Notes: generated from the sequence alone by a model not told the origin. A stretch of 64,000 nt of DNA from Halomonas sp. 328 (GCF_015645095.1 NZ_JADOTW010000009.1:1-64000); one strand, 5' to 3'. Positions 15,641-26,817 are shown, numbered from the stretch's first letter. Made by a program: numbers and translations.

Positions 15641-17044
15641 TTAAAAAGTGCACCAGCCGCTGGCCTCCATCAGCCGGTAGCGCCAGTAGCGCCAGGGCGT
15701 GGCGTCGTCCCGGGCCGGGAAGGGGCGGCTATGAAATTCTCCATGGCGATTATGCCAGTAGCGCAGGAAGCTTGCCCGGGCCCGGCGGATCACCGGGTGA
15801 TCCGCCGCGGCCTCCAGTTGGATATTGGCCTCGAAGTTATTGTCGTCGAGGCTGCGCCGGCTGAGGTTGGCGGAGCCCAGCAGCAGGGTGGCGGGAGCCC
15901 CGGGGCGCTGGTGGAGCAGCCACTTGCCGTGCCCCTGGGCCTCGGCGTCGCCGTACCAGCGGATGGCCAGGCCCCGGCGGGCCAGTTCCCGGCCCACCGG
16001 GCGGTTGGGCAGGCCGGGGCTGGCGCGACCGAAGTGGCGGTCGTTGGGATCCAGCAGCAGGCGTATCGCCACACCGCGCCGGTGGGCGGCCAGCAGGGCG
16101 TGGATCACCCGACGATGGGCCAGGTAGTAGGCGCAGAGCCAGAGGCGATCGCCGGGCCGGGCCTCGGCGAGCAGCGTCAGCAGGGTGTCGCGGACGGCGC
16201 CCTCGGTCAGCAGACGCAGTCGCGGCAGGGTCGCAGGAGCGTCGGAGGGCGGGGCCGGGCAGGGCGGTAGCCAGCCGAGGCCGGAGCGCCGCGCCAGGGC
16301 CAGCTCGCTATGCAGCAGGTCCAGCGCCGCGGGGCCGCCCAGGCTCAGGGCGGCATTGCGGTAGGCGCGGCTCGCCTCGTCGGCATTGGCCGAGCCCACC
16401 ACCGCCCGCCAGCCGTCGCCCTCGTCCACCACCAGGGTCTTGCGATGGTCGGCGTTGAGGTTGAGCAGCGCCAGGTAGCTGCGCAGGGAGACCCGGCCGG
16501 ACCCCAGGGGGTCGGGCAGCCAGCCGCCCCGGGGCGAGTTGCCCAGGGGCCGGAACAGCCCGCGCCAGAGCGCCGACCAGCTCGGGTTGGGGTCGCGCCC
16601 CGGGGTCAGGTCGCAGATGACGACCCGGATGCCGGCCCGGCGCAGGCGCGCCAGCTGGGGGGCCTCGCGGCCGCCATAGCAGTGGTTGATGGGATCCACC
16701 AGCACCACCGCTTCCAGGGCCGGTACCCGGGCCTTGCGCTGGATCAGCGCCTGGCAGAGGCGATGCCCCAGGGGGCCATCGTCGAGCAGGAAGAGGTCGA
16801 TCACCACCAGGCGGCGGGCCTGGGCGATCAGCCGGTGCCATTCGGTGAAGATGGCCTGGCGTTGGTGACACTGCCCCGAGCCGTCCGCATAGGTCTCGTC
16901 GAGCAGCAGGCGCAGACCGTTGGCGCGGCGCCAGGGGCCCACCACATGTAGGCCCGGCGGCAGGGGCTTGTGGCTGTGCCACCAGGCGGTAGCCAGCCAG
17001 GCGCCGCCGAGGGGCAGCAGCAGGGCGAGCAGGCTAGGCGACAT
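15641..17044 (-). CDS. phospholipase D-family protein (cardiolipin synthase-like)
   Basis: A 467-residue protein with an N-terminal transmembrane helix and two PLD half-sites. The first is a complete HKD motif, H200-x-K202-x4-D207, followed by VVGSANADEAS. The second has H372-x-K374 but Gln379 in place of the motif Asp, followed by LLLGSANLSRRSLDDNNFEANI. The family includes cardiolipin synthases and other transphosphatidylases, and the length fits. The changed second motif leaves the exact activity open. It starts 28 bases after cmoA and ends seven bases before cmoB, so it is expressed with the tRNA-modifying pair. Confidence 0.82.
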   Translation of the reverse strand: MSPSLLALLLPLGGAWLATAWWHSHKPLPPGLHVVGPWRRANGLRLLLDETYADGSGQCHQRQAIFTEWHRLIAQARRLVVIDLFLLDDGPLGHRLCQALIQRKARVPALEAVVLVDPINHCYGGREAPQLARLRRAGIRVVICDLTPGRDPNPSWSALWRGLFRPLGNSPRGGWLPDPLGSGRVSLRSYLALLNLNADHRKTLVVDEGDGWRAVVGSANADEASRAYRNAALSLGGPAALDLLHSELALARRSGLGWLPPCPAPPSDAPATLPRLRLLTEGAVRDTLLTLLAEARPGDRLWLCAYYLAHRRVIHALLAAHRRGVAIRLLLDPNDRHFGRASPGLPNRPVGRELARRGLAIRWYGDAEAQGHGKWLLHQRPGAPATLLLGSANLSRRSLDDNNFEANIQLEAAADHPVIRRARASFLRYWHNRHGEFHSRPFPARDDATPWRYWRYRLMEASGWCTF

Positions 17045-17072
17045 GGCTTGCCTCCCGGCCTCGCCGGCGCCG

Positions 17073-17813
17073 CTACTCCTTGAAGGCGATCAGCGAGGCG
17101 AAGTTGAGGAACTGGAACCAGGTCAGGCTACGCGAGAAGCCGGCCTGGGCCAGGCGCGCATGGTGTGCCTCCAGGCTGTCGGGGATCAGCACGTTCTCGA
17201 GCGCCGTGCGCTTCTGGCTGATCTCCAGGTCACTGTAGCCGTTGGCGCGCTTGAAGTCGTGGTAGCGCTCCACCAGCCAGGCGTTCTCCTGCTCGTCGGC
17301 GGCCTTGATCTTCTCGGAGAGGATCAGTACCCCACCGGGCTCCAGGGCCTCATGCAGGCGCCGCATCAGGGCGTCGCGATCCTCGGGTGGCAGGAACTGC
17401 AGGGTGAAGTTGAGCAGGATCAGGCCCGCAGGCCGGTAGTCGAGGGTGCGAATGTCCCCCTCCACCACCGTCATGGCGTGCTCGGGGCACTCGCTGTCCA
17501 GGGTCTCCCTGGCCCGGGCCACCATGGCCGGGGAGAGGTCCACCCCGGTGTAGTCGAAGGCCGCCGGCGGCAGCCGCCCGGCCAGGGCCAGCCCCGCCGC
17601 CCCCAGGGAGCAACCCAGGTCATAGACCCGGGCGCCGTGGCGCAGGTGGCGCTCGGCGATCACTCCGAGCATGCCGAGGATCTGGCCGTAGCCCGGTACC
17701 GAGCGGCGTATCATGTCGGGAAAACAGGCGACGACCTGCTCGTCGAAGGAGAAGCGCGCGACCCGGTCCAGGGGTGTGGAAAAGATCGCGTCACGGTAAG
17801 ATGCGTCACTCAT
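17073..17813 (-). CDS. cmoA: carboxy-S-adenosyl-L-methionine synthase CmoA
   Basis: CmoA makes carboxy-SAM from SAM and prephenate for use by CmoB. The 246-residue protein has the SAM-binding motif ARVYDLGCSLGAAGLALA and the family segments FDEQVVACFPDMIRRSVPGY, LNFTLQFLPPEDRDAL and SEKIKAADEQENAWLVERYHDFKRANGYSDLEI. It is the first gene of the minus-strand unit cmoA-PLD-cmoB and lies divergent from pgi. Confidence 0.95.
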   Translation of the reverse strand: MSDASYRDAIFSTPLDRVARFSFDEQVVACFPDMIRRSVPGYGQILGMLGVIAERHLRHGARVYDLGCSLGAAGLALAGRLPPAAFDYTGVDLSPAMVARARETLDSECPEHAMTVVEGDIRTLDYRPAGLILLNFTLQFLPPEDRDALMRRLHEALEPGGVLILSEKIKAADEQENAWLVERYHDFKRANGYSDLEISQKRTALENVLIPDSLEAHHARLAQAGFSRSLTWFQFLNFASLIAFKE

Positions 17814-18002
17814 GGCATGGTGGGCCCGGGGGAAATACGGCCATTCTACTGCGTGTCGCGGGATGACACGACCCCGGCGCAGGGGGGTTACCGGGTGATC
17901 GAAGCTGGAGTGGCTGAGGATAGCCCCGGGCCGCCGTGCCGAGAGGGTGCCAACCGCGATAGCCCCGAGGCCGGCGTTTGGCCACTGTTCAAGGAGAGAG
18001 TT

Positions 18003-19682
18003 ATGCCGTCAGCGTCACCCCTGTCCCGGCGACCGGCCTGGCGGGCCCTGGTGGCCCACCGCGAGGCCCTGGGGGAAACGCATCTCAAGACGCTGTTCGC
18101 CGAGCAGCCCGACCGCCACCGGGCCTTTACCCGCAGCGCCGCGGGGCTGACCCTGGACCTGGCCAAGCAGCGCTGGACCCCCGAGACCCGGGAGCGGCTG
18201 CTGGCCCTGGCCCGGGAGGCCGATGTCCCCGGGGCGATCGGCCGGTTACTCGATGGCGAGCGGGTCAATATCAGCGAGGATCGCCCGGCGCTGCATACCG
18301 CCTTGCGCCTGCCCGAGTCTGCCTCCCTGGTGGTGGAGGGCGAGGACCTGGTACCGGCGGTGCATCGCACCCTGGCGCGCATGGAGGCCATGGTGGCCAG
18401 GCTGCATACGGGCCAGTGGCGGGGCGCTACCGGCAAGCCGATCCGTGATGTGGTCAACCTGGGGGTGGGCGGCTCCGACCTGGGTCCGCTGATGGTGACT
18501 CACGCCCTGTCCGACTTTCGTCCCGAGGGCGTCCACGGCCTCGAGGTGCATTTCGCCTCCACCATGGACGGCTCCCAACTGGCCGACTACCTGGGGCGCC
18601 TCAACCCCGAGACCACCCTGTTCGTGCTCTCGTCGAAGTCCTTTACCACCATCGACACCCTCTCCAATGCCCGCACCGCCCGGGACTGGCTGCTGGCGCG
18701 GCTGACCGGCGAGCGTTTCGGCATGCCGGCGGCGCTGGTCATGCGCCAGCACTTTGTCGGCGTCTCGGCCAGCCCCGAGAAGATGGGCGACTGGGGCATC
18801 GCCGAGGCGCACCAGCTGGAGTTCTGGGAGTGGGTCGGCGGGCGCTACTCGCTGTGGGGGGCCATCGGCCTGCCCATCGCCCTGGTGGTGGGCATGGACC
18901 ACTTCCGGGAGCTGTTGGCCGGGGCCCACGCCATGGACCGCCACTTCCGCGAGGCGGAGCTCGCCGACAACCTGCCGGTGCTACTGGCCCTGGCGGGGAT
19001 CTGGAACGTCAACTTCCTGGATATCCGCGCCCACTCCATTCTCCCCTATGACGGCCGCCTTGAGTACTTCGCCGCCTACCTCGAGCAGCTGGAGATGGAG
19101 TCCAACGGCAAGTCGGTGACCCACGACGGCCGCCAGGTGGACTACGCCACCTGCCCGGTGCTCTGGGGCCAGCTGGGGCCCAATGCCCAGCACGCCTTCT
19201 ATCAGTTGCTGCACCAGGGCACCCAGGCGGTGGTCTGCGATTTTATCGCCCCGCTGCGCCGCTACGACGAGGTGGCGGACGACGCCACCCGGGCCCACCT
19301 CAAGGAGCAGCACCGCCTGACGCTGGCCAACTGCTTCGCCCAGTCCCGGGTGCTGATGCTCGGCGACGAGGCCCTGGCGGATGGCGATGCCCAGCCCAGC
19401 CACAAGCGTTACCGGGGCAACCAGCCCTCCACCACCCTGCTGCTGGAGCGCCTGACCCCGGCCACCCTGGGGGCGCTGATCGCCCTCTACGAGCACAAGG
19501 TCTATGTCCAGGCGGTGATCTGGGATATCAACCCCTTCGACCAGTGGGGGGTGGAGCTGGGCAAGCGCATCGCCGGCGAGACCGAGCGGATCCTCGCCCG
19601 CCGCCGCGGCCAGGAGGCCATGGACGACTCCAGCCGCGGGCTGATCGAGGCCTTCTGGGCCGCCGAGGCGGAAGCGTTATGA
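18003..19682 (+). CDS. pgi: glucose-6-phosphate isomerase
   Basis: Interconverts glucose 6-phosphate and fructose 6-phosphate. The 559-residue product has the phosphoglucose isomerase signatures VNLGVGGSDLGPLM, SKSFTTIDTLSNA, GGRYSLWGAIGLPIAL and the C-terminal motif VYVQAVIWDINPFDQWGVELGK. The start at 18003 is preceded by AAGGAGAGA. The reading frame is open for another kilobase upstream, but that stretch is the antisense of cmoA. The gene is followed by a 119-base structured repeat. Confidence 0.96.
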   Translation: MPSASPLSRRPAWRALVAHREALGETHLKTLFAEQPDRHRAFTRSAAGLTLDLAKQRWTPETRERLLALAREADVPGAIGRLLDGERVNISEDRPALHTALRLPESASLVVEGEDLVPAVHRTLARMEAMVARLHTGQWRGATGKPIRDVVNLGVGGSDLGPLMVTHALSDFRPEGVHGLEVHFASTMDGSQLADYLGRLNPETTLFVLSSKSFTTIDTLSNARTARDWLLARLTGERFGMPAALVMRQHFVGVSASPEKMGDWGIAEAHQLEFWEWVGGRYSLWGAIGLPIALVVGMDHFRELLAGAHAMDRHFREAELADNLPVLLALAGIWNVNFLDIRAHSILPYDGRLEYFAAYLEQLEMESNGKSVTHDGRQVDYATCPVLWGQLGPNAQHAFYQLLHQGTQAVVCDFIAPLRRYDEVADDATRAHLKEQHRLTLANCFAQSRVLMLGDEALADGDAQPSHKRYRGNQPSTTLLLERLTPATLGALIALYEHKVYVQAVIWDINPFDQWGVELGKRIAGETERILARRRGQEAMDDSSRGLIEAFWAAEAEAL

Positions 19683-19703
19683 GCCGAGATTATCTGTGGC
19701 GGC

Positions 19704-19822
19704 GAATTCAGGGGCGCTGGGGGCAAGCCGGCGCGAAGCGTCTTTTTCAGGGACGAAAAAGTCGAGCGCCCAGGGATGGGTTCACAGCGTCTTCGCGAAG
19801 GTTTGCCCCCAGGTTAGCCCCG
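19704..19822. repeat. structured interspersed repeat, copy 1
   Basis: A stretch of about 119 bases between pgi and yqiA recurs in inverted orientation at 37950-38062. Shared segments include GCGAAGCGTCTTTTTCAGGG, ACGAAAAAGTCGAGCGCCC and ACAGCGTCTTCGCGAAGG. Inner arms CTTTTTC and GAAAAAG and outer arms GGCGCT and AGCGCC can pair, and the GGGGGCAA / TTGCCCCC flanks pair as well. It codes for nothing evident and may be a mobile structured repeat of the genus. Confidence 0.75.
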
Positions 19823-19905
19823 ACTCATGTCGCAACAAGCTGGGTTGGGCAAGGCATCTCGAGTCGGGCATGGTCAGTGCTGGTTATCCATCCAGGGGTT
19901 GCGGT

Positions 19906-20550
19906 ATGCTAGGCGCACCGCGACACGGGGAGCCGGCCTCGGGCCTGCTCTATCTGCATGGCTTCAATAGCGGCCTGGGCTCCCCCAAGCTGCGCCTGAT
20001 GGTACGGGCCAGCGAGGCGCTGGGACTGGCCTGCGTGGCCCCCCAGTTGCCCCACCGCCCCGAGGCGGCCCTGGCCCTGGCCGAAGACGCGCTCCCGACG
20101 CTGGGGCCTAGGCCGCTCTTGGTGGGCAGTTCCCTGGGGGGCTTCCTGGCCAGTTGCCTGGCCGAGCGACACGGCCTCGCGGCGGTGGTGATCAATCCGG
20201 CGGTGCGGCCGGCGGCGCTGATGGCCGACTGGATCGGCGAGGACTTCGTCAACGACCACACCGGCGAGGCCTTTCGCCTGACGGCGGGCCACCGGGAGGC
20301 ACTCTCGGCCATGACGGCCGAGCGGCTGACGCCGGAGCGCTACCTGCTGCTGCTGGGCACCGCCGACGAGACCCTGGACTGCCGCGAGGCCTTCGCCGCC
20401 TACCGCGGCGCCGCCACCCTGCTGCATCCCGGCGGCGATCACGCCTTCACGGCGCTGGCCGACCATCTGCCGGCGGTCCTCGCCTGGGGCGGCCATCGCC
20501 TGACCCCGGAGGCGGCAAGGCGTATCGCCGAGCAGGACAGACGCCACTGA
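19906..20550 (+). CDS. yqiA: YqiA-type esterase (alpha/beta hydrolase)
   Basis: A 214-residue alpha/beta hydrolase of the UPF0227/YqiA family, which in E. coli has esterase activity on short acyl esters. The nucleophile is Ser76 in GSSLGG, with an oxyanion segment LHGFNSG at 17-23. The acid and base of the triad are probably the Asp in GTADETLD and the His in GGDHAF. The frame extends upstream, but homology begins at MLGAPRHGE. It lies directly before parE, as in E. coli. Confidence 0.85.
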   Translation: MLGAPRHGEPASGLLYLHGFNSGLGSPKLRLMVRASEALGLACVAPQLPHRPEAALALAEDALPTLGPRPLLVGSSLGGFLASCLAERHGLAAVVINPAVRPAALMADWIGEDFVNDHTGEAFRLTAGHREALSAMTAERLTPERYLLLLGTADETLDCREAFAAYRGAATLLHPGGDHAFTALADHLPAVLAWGGHRLTPEAARRIAEQDRRH

Positions 20551-20601
20551 AATAAGTGAGGGGCGCCGAGGGCAGGGCGCGGCTACCATGGGCATCGATA
20601 A

Positions 20602-22503
<1,902 letters not shown>

Positions 22504-22584
22504 GCTTGAAGCTGGAAGCCGGAAGCTTGAAGAAACCCCGGCTGCTTTGGGGTGACTTCCTGCTTCTAGCTTCCAGCTTTCAGC
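22504..22584 (+). repeat. heptad element B (parE-parC gap)
   Basis: The left arm is GCTTGAA, GCTGGAA, GCCGGAA, GCTTGAA (22504-22531). The 25-base core begins GAAACCCCGG and ends TTTGGGGTGAC, and can fold through ACCCC/GGGGT. The right arm is TTCCTGC, TTCTAGC, TTCCAGC, TTTCAGC (22557-22584). It begins on the base after the parE stop. It has the same 4+4 plan and core ends as element A but lacks its gene. Confidence 0.85.
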
Positions 22585-22651
22585 TCACCGCCGAGGTTGA
22601 AGGGGGCGCAGCCCTCGATGATTCCACAAGTGTGAACAAGGCCACCGTGCT

Positions 22652-24913
22652 ATGACCATGGATATCCAGGTGGCGGAGGGCGACGTCGAACGCCTTTCGC
22701 TGCGCGAATATACCGAGAAGGCGTACCTCGACTACTCGATGTACGTCATCCTCGACCGGGCGCTGCCGCATATCGGCGACGGCATGAAGCCGGTGCAGCG
22801 GCGCATCATCTACGCCATGCGCGAGCTTTCGCTCTCCGCCAACGCCAAGTACAAGAAGTCGGCGCGTACCGTCGGCGACGTGCTGGGCAAGTTCCATCCC
22901 CACGGCGACAGCGCCTGCTACGAGGCGATGGTGCTGATGGCCCAGTCCTTCAGCTACCGCTACCCGCTGGTGGATGGCCAGGGCAACTGGGGCAGCCCCG
23001 ACGATCCCAAGTCCTTCGCCGCCATGCGCTACACCGAGGCGCGGCTCTCCAAGTTCAGCGAGGTGCTGCTCTCGGAGCTGGGCCAGGGCACCGTCGACTG
23101 GACCCCCAACTTCGACGGCACCATGAACGAGCCGGTGGTGCTGCCCTCGAGGCTGCCCCATGTGCTGCTCAACGGCGGCACCGGCATCGCCGTCGGCATG
23201 GCCACCGATATTCCGCCGCATAACGTGAATGAGGTGGTCGAGGCCACCTGCCATCTGCTGCGCCGGCCCGAGGCGACGACGGCGGATCTGCTGGCGTACC
23301 TGCCGGCGCCGGACTTTCCCACCGCCGCCGAGATCATCACCCCCCGGGCCGACCTCAGGAAGCTTTATGAGAGCGGCCGCGGCTCGGTGAAGCTGCGGGG
23401 CCGCTACGTCCTGGAAGAGGGGCGGGTGGTGATCACCGCGCTGCCCTACCAGGTGAGCGGCGCCAAGGTGCTGGAACAGATCGCCGCCCAGATGCAGGCC
23501 AAGAAGCTGCCCATGGTCGCCGACCTGCGCGACGAGTCGACCCATGAGGAGCCGACCCGGCTGGTGATCGAGCCGCGCTCCAACCGGGTCGATATCGAGG
23601 CGCTGATGGCGCACCTGTTCGCCACCACCGACCTGGAGAAGAACATCCGGGTCAACCTCAATGTCATCGGCCTCGACGGCCGGCCCCGGGTGATGCCGCT
23701 GCCGGAGCTGCTCGGCGAGTGGCTGCGCTTCCGCCGCACCACGGTGCGCCGGCGCCTGGAGCATCGCCTGGGCAAGGTGGAGGAGCGCCTGCACCTGCTC
23801 GAGGGCTTGCTGATCGCCTACCTCAATATCGACGAGGTGATCCGCATCATCCGCGAGGAGGACGAGCCCAAGCCGGCGCTGATCGCCGCCTTCGGGCTCT
23901 CGGAGCGCCAGGCCGAGGCGATCCTCGAGCTGCGCTTGCGCCACCTGGCCAAGCTCGAGGAGATGAAGATTCGCGGCGAGCAGGACGAGCTGAGCAAGGA
24001 GCGCAAGCGCCTCCAGGCCCTGCTCGGCAGCGAGGCCAAGCTCACCGACCTGATCGAGCGGGAGTTGCGCGAGGCGGCCAAGGAGCACGGCGATGCGCGG
24101 CGGTCGCCGCTGGTCGAGCGGGAGGAGGCCCGCGCCCTCTCCGAGGTGGAGCTGATGGGCGCCGACCCGATTACCGTGGTGCTCTCCGAGAAGGGCTGGA
24201 TCCGCGCCGCCAAGGGCCACGACATCGACCCCGAGGGTCTGGCCTTCAAGGCCGGCGACCGCTTCCTGCTGGCGGCCCGGGGCAAGACCAACCAGCCCCT
24301 GGTGCTGCTCGACGACACCGGCCGGGCCTACACCCTGGCCGCCCATAACCTGCCCAGCGCCCGCAGCCAGGGCGAGCCGGTCACCGGCCGGGTCAACGTG
24401 GCCGCCGGTGCCCATATGGCGGGGCTGATGCTTGCCCCGCCGGAGGCGCGCTTCCTGCTCGCCTCCGATGGCGGCTATGGCTTCGTGGCGCGGCTCCTTG
24501 ATCTGACCGGCAAGAACAAGGCCGGCAAGGCGGCCCTGAACCTGCCCAAGGGCTGTGCCGTGCTGCCGCCCCGGCGCATCCCCGAGGGTGACAACGTCCG
24601 GGTGGCGGTGGTCTCCAACGAGGGACGCCTGCTGGTCTTCGCCCTGGAGCAGCTGCCGGAGATGGCCAAGGGCAAGGGCAACAAGATGCTCGATATCCCC
24701 GGGGCCCGGGCGGCGCGTCGCGAGGAGCTGGTGCGGGATATCGCCCTGTTGGCCGAGGGCGATGCCCTGGTGATCCGCTCCGGCAAGCGTCACCTGACCC
24801 TCAAGGCGACGGATCTCGATTACTATGCGGGTGAACGCGGCCGGCGTGGCAGCAAGCTGCCCCGCGGTTTCCAGAAAGTCGATAAACTAGAAAGCTTGAA
24901 GCCGGAAGCTTGA
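22652..24913 (+). CDS. parC: DNA topoisomerase IV subunit A
   Basis: ParC carries the DNA-cleaving tyrosine of topoisomerase IV. The 753-residue protein has the quinolone-region motif [12 protein letters not shown], with Ser87 and Glu91 at the positions of E. coli Ser80 and Glu84 (the susceptible-type residues), and catalytic Tyr127 in [10 protein letters not shown]. The C-terminal beta-pinwheel includes [20 protein letters not shown]. The last seven residues (ESLKPEA) and the TGA are encoded in and next to the left arm of heptad element C, so insertion of that repeat has replaced the original C-terminus. Confidence 0.96.
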   Translation: MTMDIQVAEGDVERLSLREYTEKAYLDYSMYVILDRALPHIGDGMKPVQRRIIYAMRELSLSANAKYKKSARTVGDVLGKFHPHGDSACYEAMVLMAQSFSYRYPLVDGQGNWGSPDDPKSFAAMRYTEARLSKFSEVLLSELGQGTVDWTPNFDGTMNEPVVLPSRLPHVLLNGGTGIAVGMATDIPPHNVNEVVEATCHLLRRPEATTADLLAYLPAPDFPTAAEIITPRADLRKLYESGRGSVKLRGRYVLEEGRVVITALPYQVSGAKVLEQIAAQMQAKKLPMVADLRDESTHEEPTRLVIEPRSNRVDIEALMAHLFATTDLEKNIRVNLNVIGLDGRPRVMPLPELLGEWLRFRRTTVRRRLEHRLGKVEERLHLLEGLLIAYLNIDEVIRIIREEDEPKPALIAAFGLSERQAEAILELRLRHLAKLEEMKIRGEQDELSKERKRLQALLGSEAKLTDLIERELREAAKEHGDARRSPLVEREEARALSEVELMGADPITVVLSEKGWIRAAKGHDIDPEGLAFKAGDRFLLAARGKTNQPLVLLDDTGRAYTLAAHNLPSARSQGEPVTGRVNVAAGAHMAGLMLAPPEARFLLASDGGYGFVARLLDLTGKNKAGKAALNLPKGCAVLPPRRIPEGDNVRVAVVSNEGRLLVFALEQLPEMAKGKGNKMLDIPGARAARREELVRDIALLAEGDALVIRSGKRHLTLKATDLDYYAGERGRRGSKLPRGFQKVDKLESLKPEA

Positions 24914-24983
24914 AGCTCGAAGAACCAGGAGCTCTGGGTGGGCGGCGGGGGAAACTTCCGGCTTCCAGCTTCGAGCTTCCAGC
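24894..24983 (+). repeat. heptad element C (parC-serB)
   Basis: The left arm is GCTTGAA, GCCGGAA, GCTTGAA, GCTCGAA (24894-24921). The 34-base core starts GAACCAGGAGCTCTGG and ends GGGGGAAAC. The right arm is TTCCGGC, TTCCAGC, TTCGAGC, TTCCAGC (24956-24983), then TAT. The parC stop TGA lies inside the third left heptad. The serB ribosome binding site (GAGG) follows directly, with its ATG 13 bases past the right arm. Confidence 0.85.
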
Positions 24984-24996
24984 TATCGAGGTTGCA

Positions 24997-26217
24997 ATGA
25001 CACGACGAGTATTGATTCGCGCCACTGGGGCGGCACGTCCCGGCCAACTGGCCGGGCTGGGCAAGGCGCTGGCCCGAAGCGGGGCGCGGCTGCTGGACAT
25101 CAACCAGAGCGTGACCTTCGGCATGCTCTCCCTGGAGGCCCTGGTGGGCCTCGACCACGAGAGCGACCTGGAGGCCCTGCTGGGGGAGGCCGGGGACGAA
25201 CTGGGCCTGGATGTCCAGGCGATCCAGGTCAGCGCCGAGGACTACCAGCGTTGGAGCAGCCATGCCAGCCAGCCGCGGCTGATCCTGACCCTGCTGGCAC
25301 CGCACCTGCCGGCGGGCATCCTCGCCGAGGTGGGGGCGCTGACCGCCGAGCACGGCCTCACCGTGGAGCTGATCCACCGCCTCTCCGGCCGCGAGCCCCT
25401 GGACGGCGGCGTCGCCGTCGAGCATGACGTCATCCAGGGGGCCTGCGTGGAGTGCTGGCTGCGTGGTGAAGAGGTCGACCTCGAGGCCCTGCGCGAGAAG
25501 GCCCTGGCGCTGGGTGCCATGCATGGCGTGGATATCGCCATCCAGGAGGACTCCATCTGGCGCCGCCACCGCCGTCTGGTCTGCTTCGATATGGACTCTA
25601 CCCTGATCCAGGCCGAGGTGATCGACGAGCTGGCCCGCCGCCATGGGGTCTACGACGAGGTCGCCGAGGTCACCGAGCGGGCCATGCGCGGCGAGCTGGA
25701 TTTCCAGGCGAGCTTTCGCGAGCGGATGAGCAAGCTCAAGGGCCTCGACGAGTCGGTGCTCGCCGAGATCGCCGAGGAACTGCCGCTGATGGACGGTGTC
25801 GAGCGGCTGATGACCCAGCTCAAGCGCCTGGGCTACCGCACCGCGATCCTCTCCGGCGGCTTCACCTACTTCGCCCGCCACCTGCAAGAGAAACTTGGCT
25901 TCGACGAGATCCATGCCAACGAGTTGGTGATCGAGAACGGCAAGGTGACCGGCGAGGTCAAGGAGCCGATCCTTGACGCCGATCGCAAGGCGCTGCTGCT
26001 GCGCGAGATCGCCGAGCGGGAGGGGCTGACCCTGGAGCAGACCATCGCCGTGGGCGACGGTGCCAACGACCTCAAGATGCTGGCCACCGCGGGGCTGGGT
26101 ATCGCCTTCCGCGCCAAGCCGCTGGTCCGCGCCCAGGCCAACCACTCCATCTCCACCCTGGGGCTGGATGCGGTGCTCTATCTAATCGGCTACCGCCAGG
26201 GGGATCTGGAGAAGTAA
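24997..26217 (+). CDS. serB: phosphoserine phosphatase
   Basis: SerB catalyses the last step of serine synthesis, phosphoserine to serine. The 406-residue protein has N-terminal ACT-like regulatory sequence and a C-terminal HAD domain with motif I CFDMDSTLIQAEVIDELA, motif II in ILSGGFTYFA, and motif III/IV GDGANDLKML. The ATG at 24997 is chosen because the frame upstream of it is the right arm of heptad element C. Its last ~18 codons are repeated three more times downstream. Confidence 0.93.
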   Translation: MTRRVLIRATGAARPGQLAGLGKALARSGARLLDINQSVTFGMLSLEALVGLDHESDLEALLGEAGDELGLDVQAIQVSAEDYQRWSSHASQPRLILTLLAPHLPAGILAEVGALTAEHGLTVELIHRLSGREPLDGGVAVEHDVIQGACVECWLRGEEVDLEALREKALALGAMHGVDIAIQEDSIWRRHRRLVCFDMDSTLIQAEVIDELARRHGVYDEVAEVTERAMRGELDFQASFRERMSKLKGLDESVLAEIAEELPLMDGVERLMTQLKRLGYRTAILSGGFTYFARHLQEKLGFDEIHANELVIENGKVTGEVKEPILDADRKALLLREIAEREGLTLEQTIAVGDGANDLKMLATAGLGIAFRAKPLVRAQANHSISTLGLDAVLYLIGYRQGDLEK

Positions 26218-26449
26218 AGGAAGCGATCGGGGGCTGGCGGCATACGACATCTAATCGGCTACCGTCAGGGAGATCTGGAGAAGTAAAGGAAGCGATCGGG
26301 GGCTGGCGGCATACGACATCTAATCGGCTACCGCCAGGGAGATCTGGAGCAGTAAAGGAATCGGCCTTGCGTGGAACGCTGGGGGGCTGGCGGCATACGA
26401 CATCTAATCGGCTACCGCCAGGGAGATCTGGAGAAGCCGTAAGCCATTA
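26161..26449 (+). repeat. tandem copies of the serB 3' end, with a heptad remnant
   Basis: The segment TCTAATCGGCTACCG begins at 26181 (inside serB), 26250, 26319 and 26403, giving periods of 69, 69 and 84 bases. Each of the first three copies keeps the coding end (LIGYRQGDLEK-like) and a TAA. The third period carries about 15 extra bases. The fourth copy ends in GCCGTAA GCCATTA (26436-26449), two heptads of the element family. This fills most of the 340-base gap between serB and the next gene; the rest shows nothing recognisable. Confidence 0.88.
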
Positions 26450-26556
26450 TCTCCTGCCGAGAGGGAGAGGTCGGTGTTGCGTGGAAAGCCGGGGCTGGCG
26501 AGGCGCGCGCCGCTGGCGTAGGGTCGAGGGACTTCCCCAGGTCGCCGGAGGCCGCC

Positions 26557-26817
26557 ATGACCGCATCACGTTTCACCCCGGAACTCCTCGATGAGCTGCA
26601 CCTGCTCTGCCTCTACAACCTGAACACCACCCAGGAAGGGCTCAAGGTGCATGCCTCCAGCGCCGCCCCGGGCCTGGTGGCCGCCGCCGATCGCTTGCAT
26701 GCCAAGGGCCTGCTGACCCAGGCCGATGGCGGCTACCTCACCTCGCTGGGCCGCGACGCCGCCGCCCATGCCCAGGACCTGCTGGGCATCCTGGAAAGCG
26801 ATAGCGTCACCACCTGA
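26557..26817 (+). CDS. TIGR02647-family small DNA-binding-like protein
   Basis: An 86-residue protein matching a family of short, winged-helix-like proteins found in pseudomonads and relatives. Signature segments are LYNLNTTQEGLKVHASSA, AADRLHAKGLLTQADGGYLTSLGRDAAAHAQ. Family members are annotated as predicted DNA-binding proteins without a known target. It stands alone behind the serB repeats and is followed by a 24-base perfect palindrome. Confidence 0.78.
   Translation: MTASRFTPELLDELHLLCLYNLNTTQEGLKVHASSAAPGLVAAADRLHAKGLLTQADGGYLTSLGRDAAAHAQDLLGILESDSVTT

Noticed and set aside
16920-18002. N-terminal extension of Pgi
   Set aside because: The extra frame is antisense to cmoA; Pgi homology starts at the ATG 18003 with a good ribosome binding site.
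26181-26436. serB and psd downstream repeats as CRISPR arrays
   Set aside because: The units are copies of the neighbouring gene end and the intervals are near-identical, not variable spacers.
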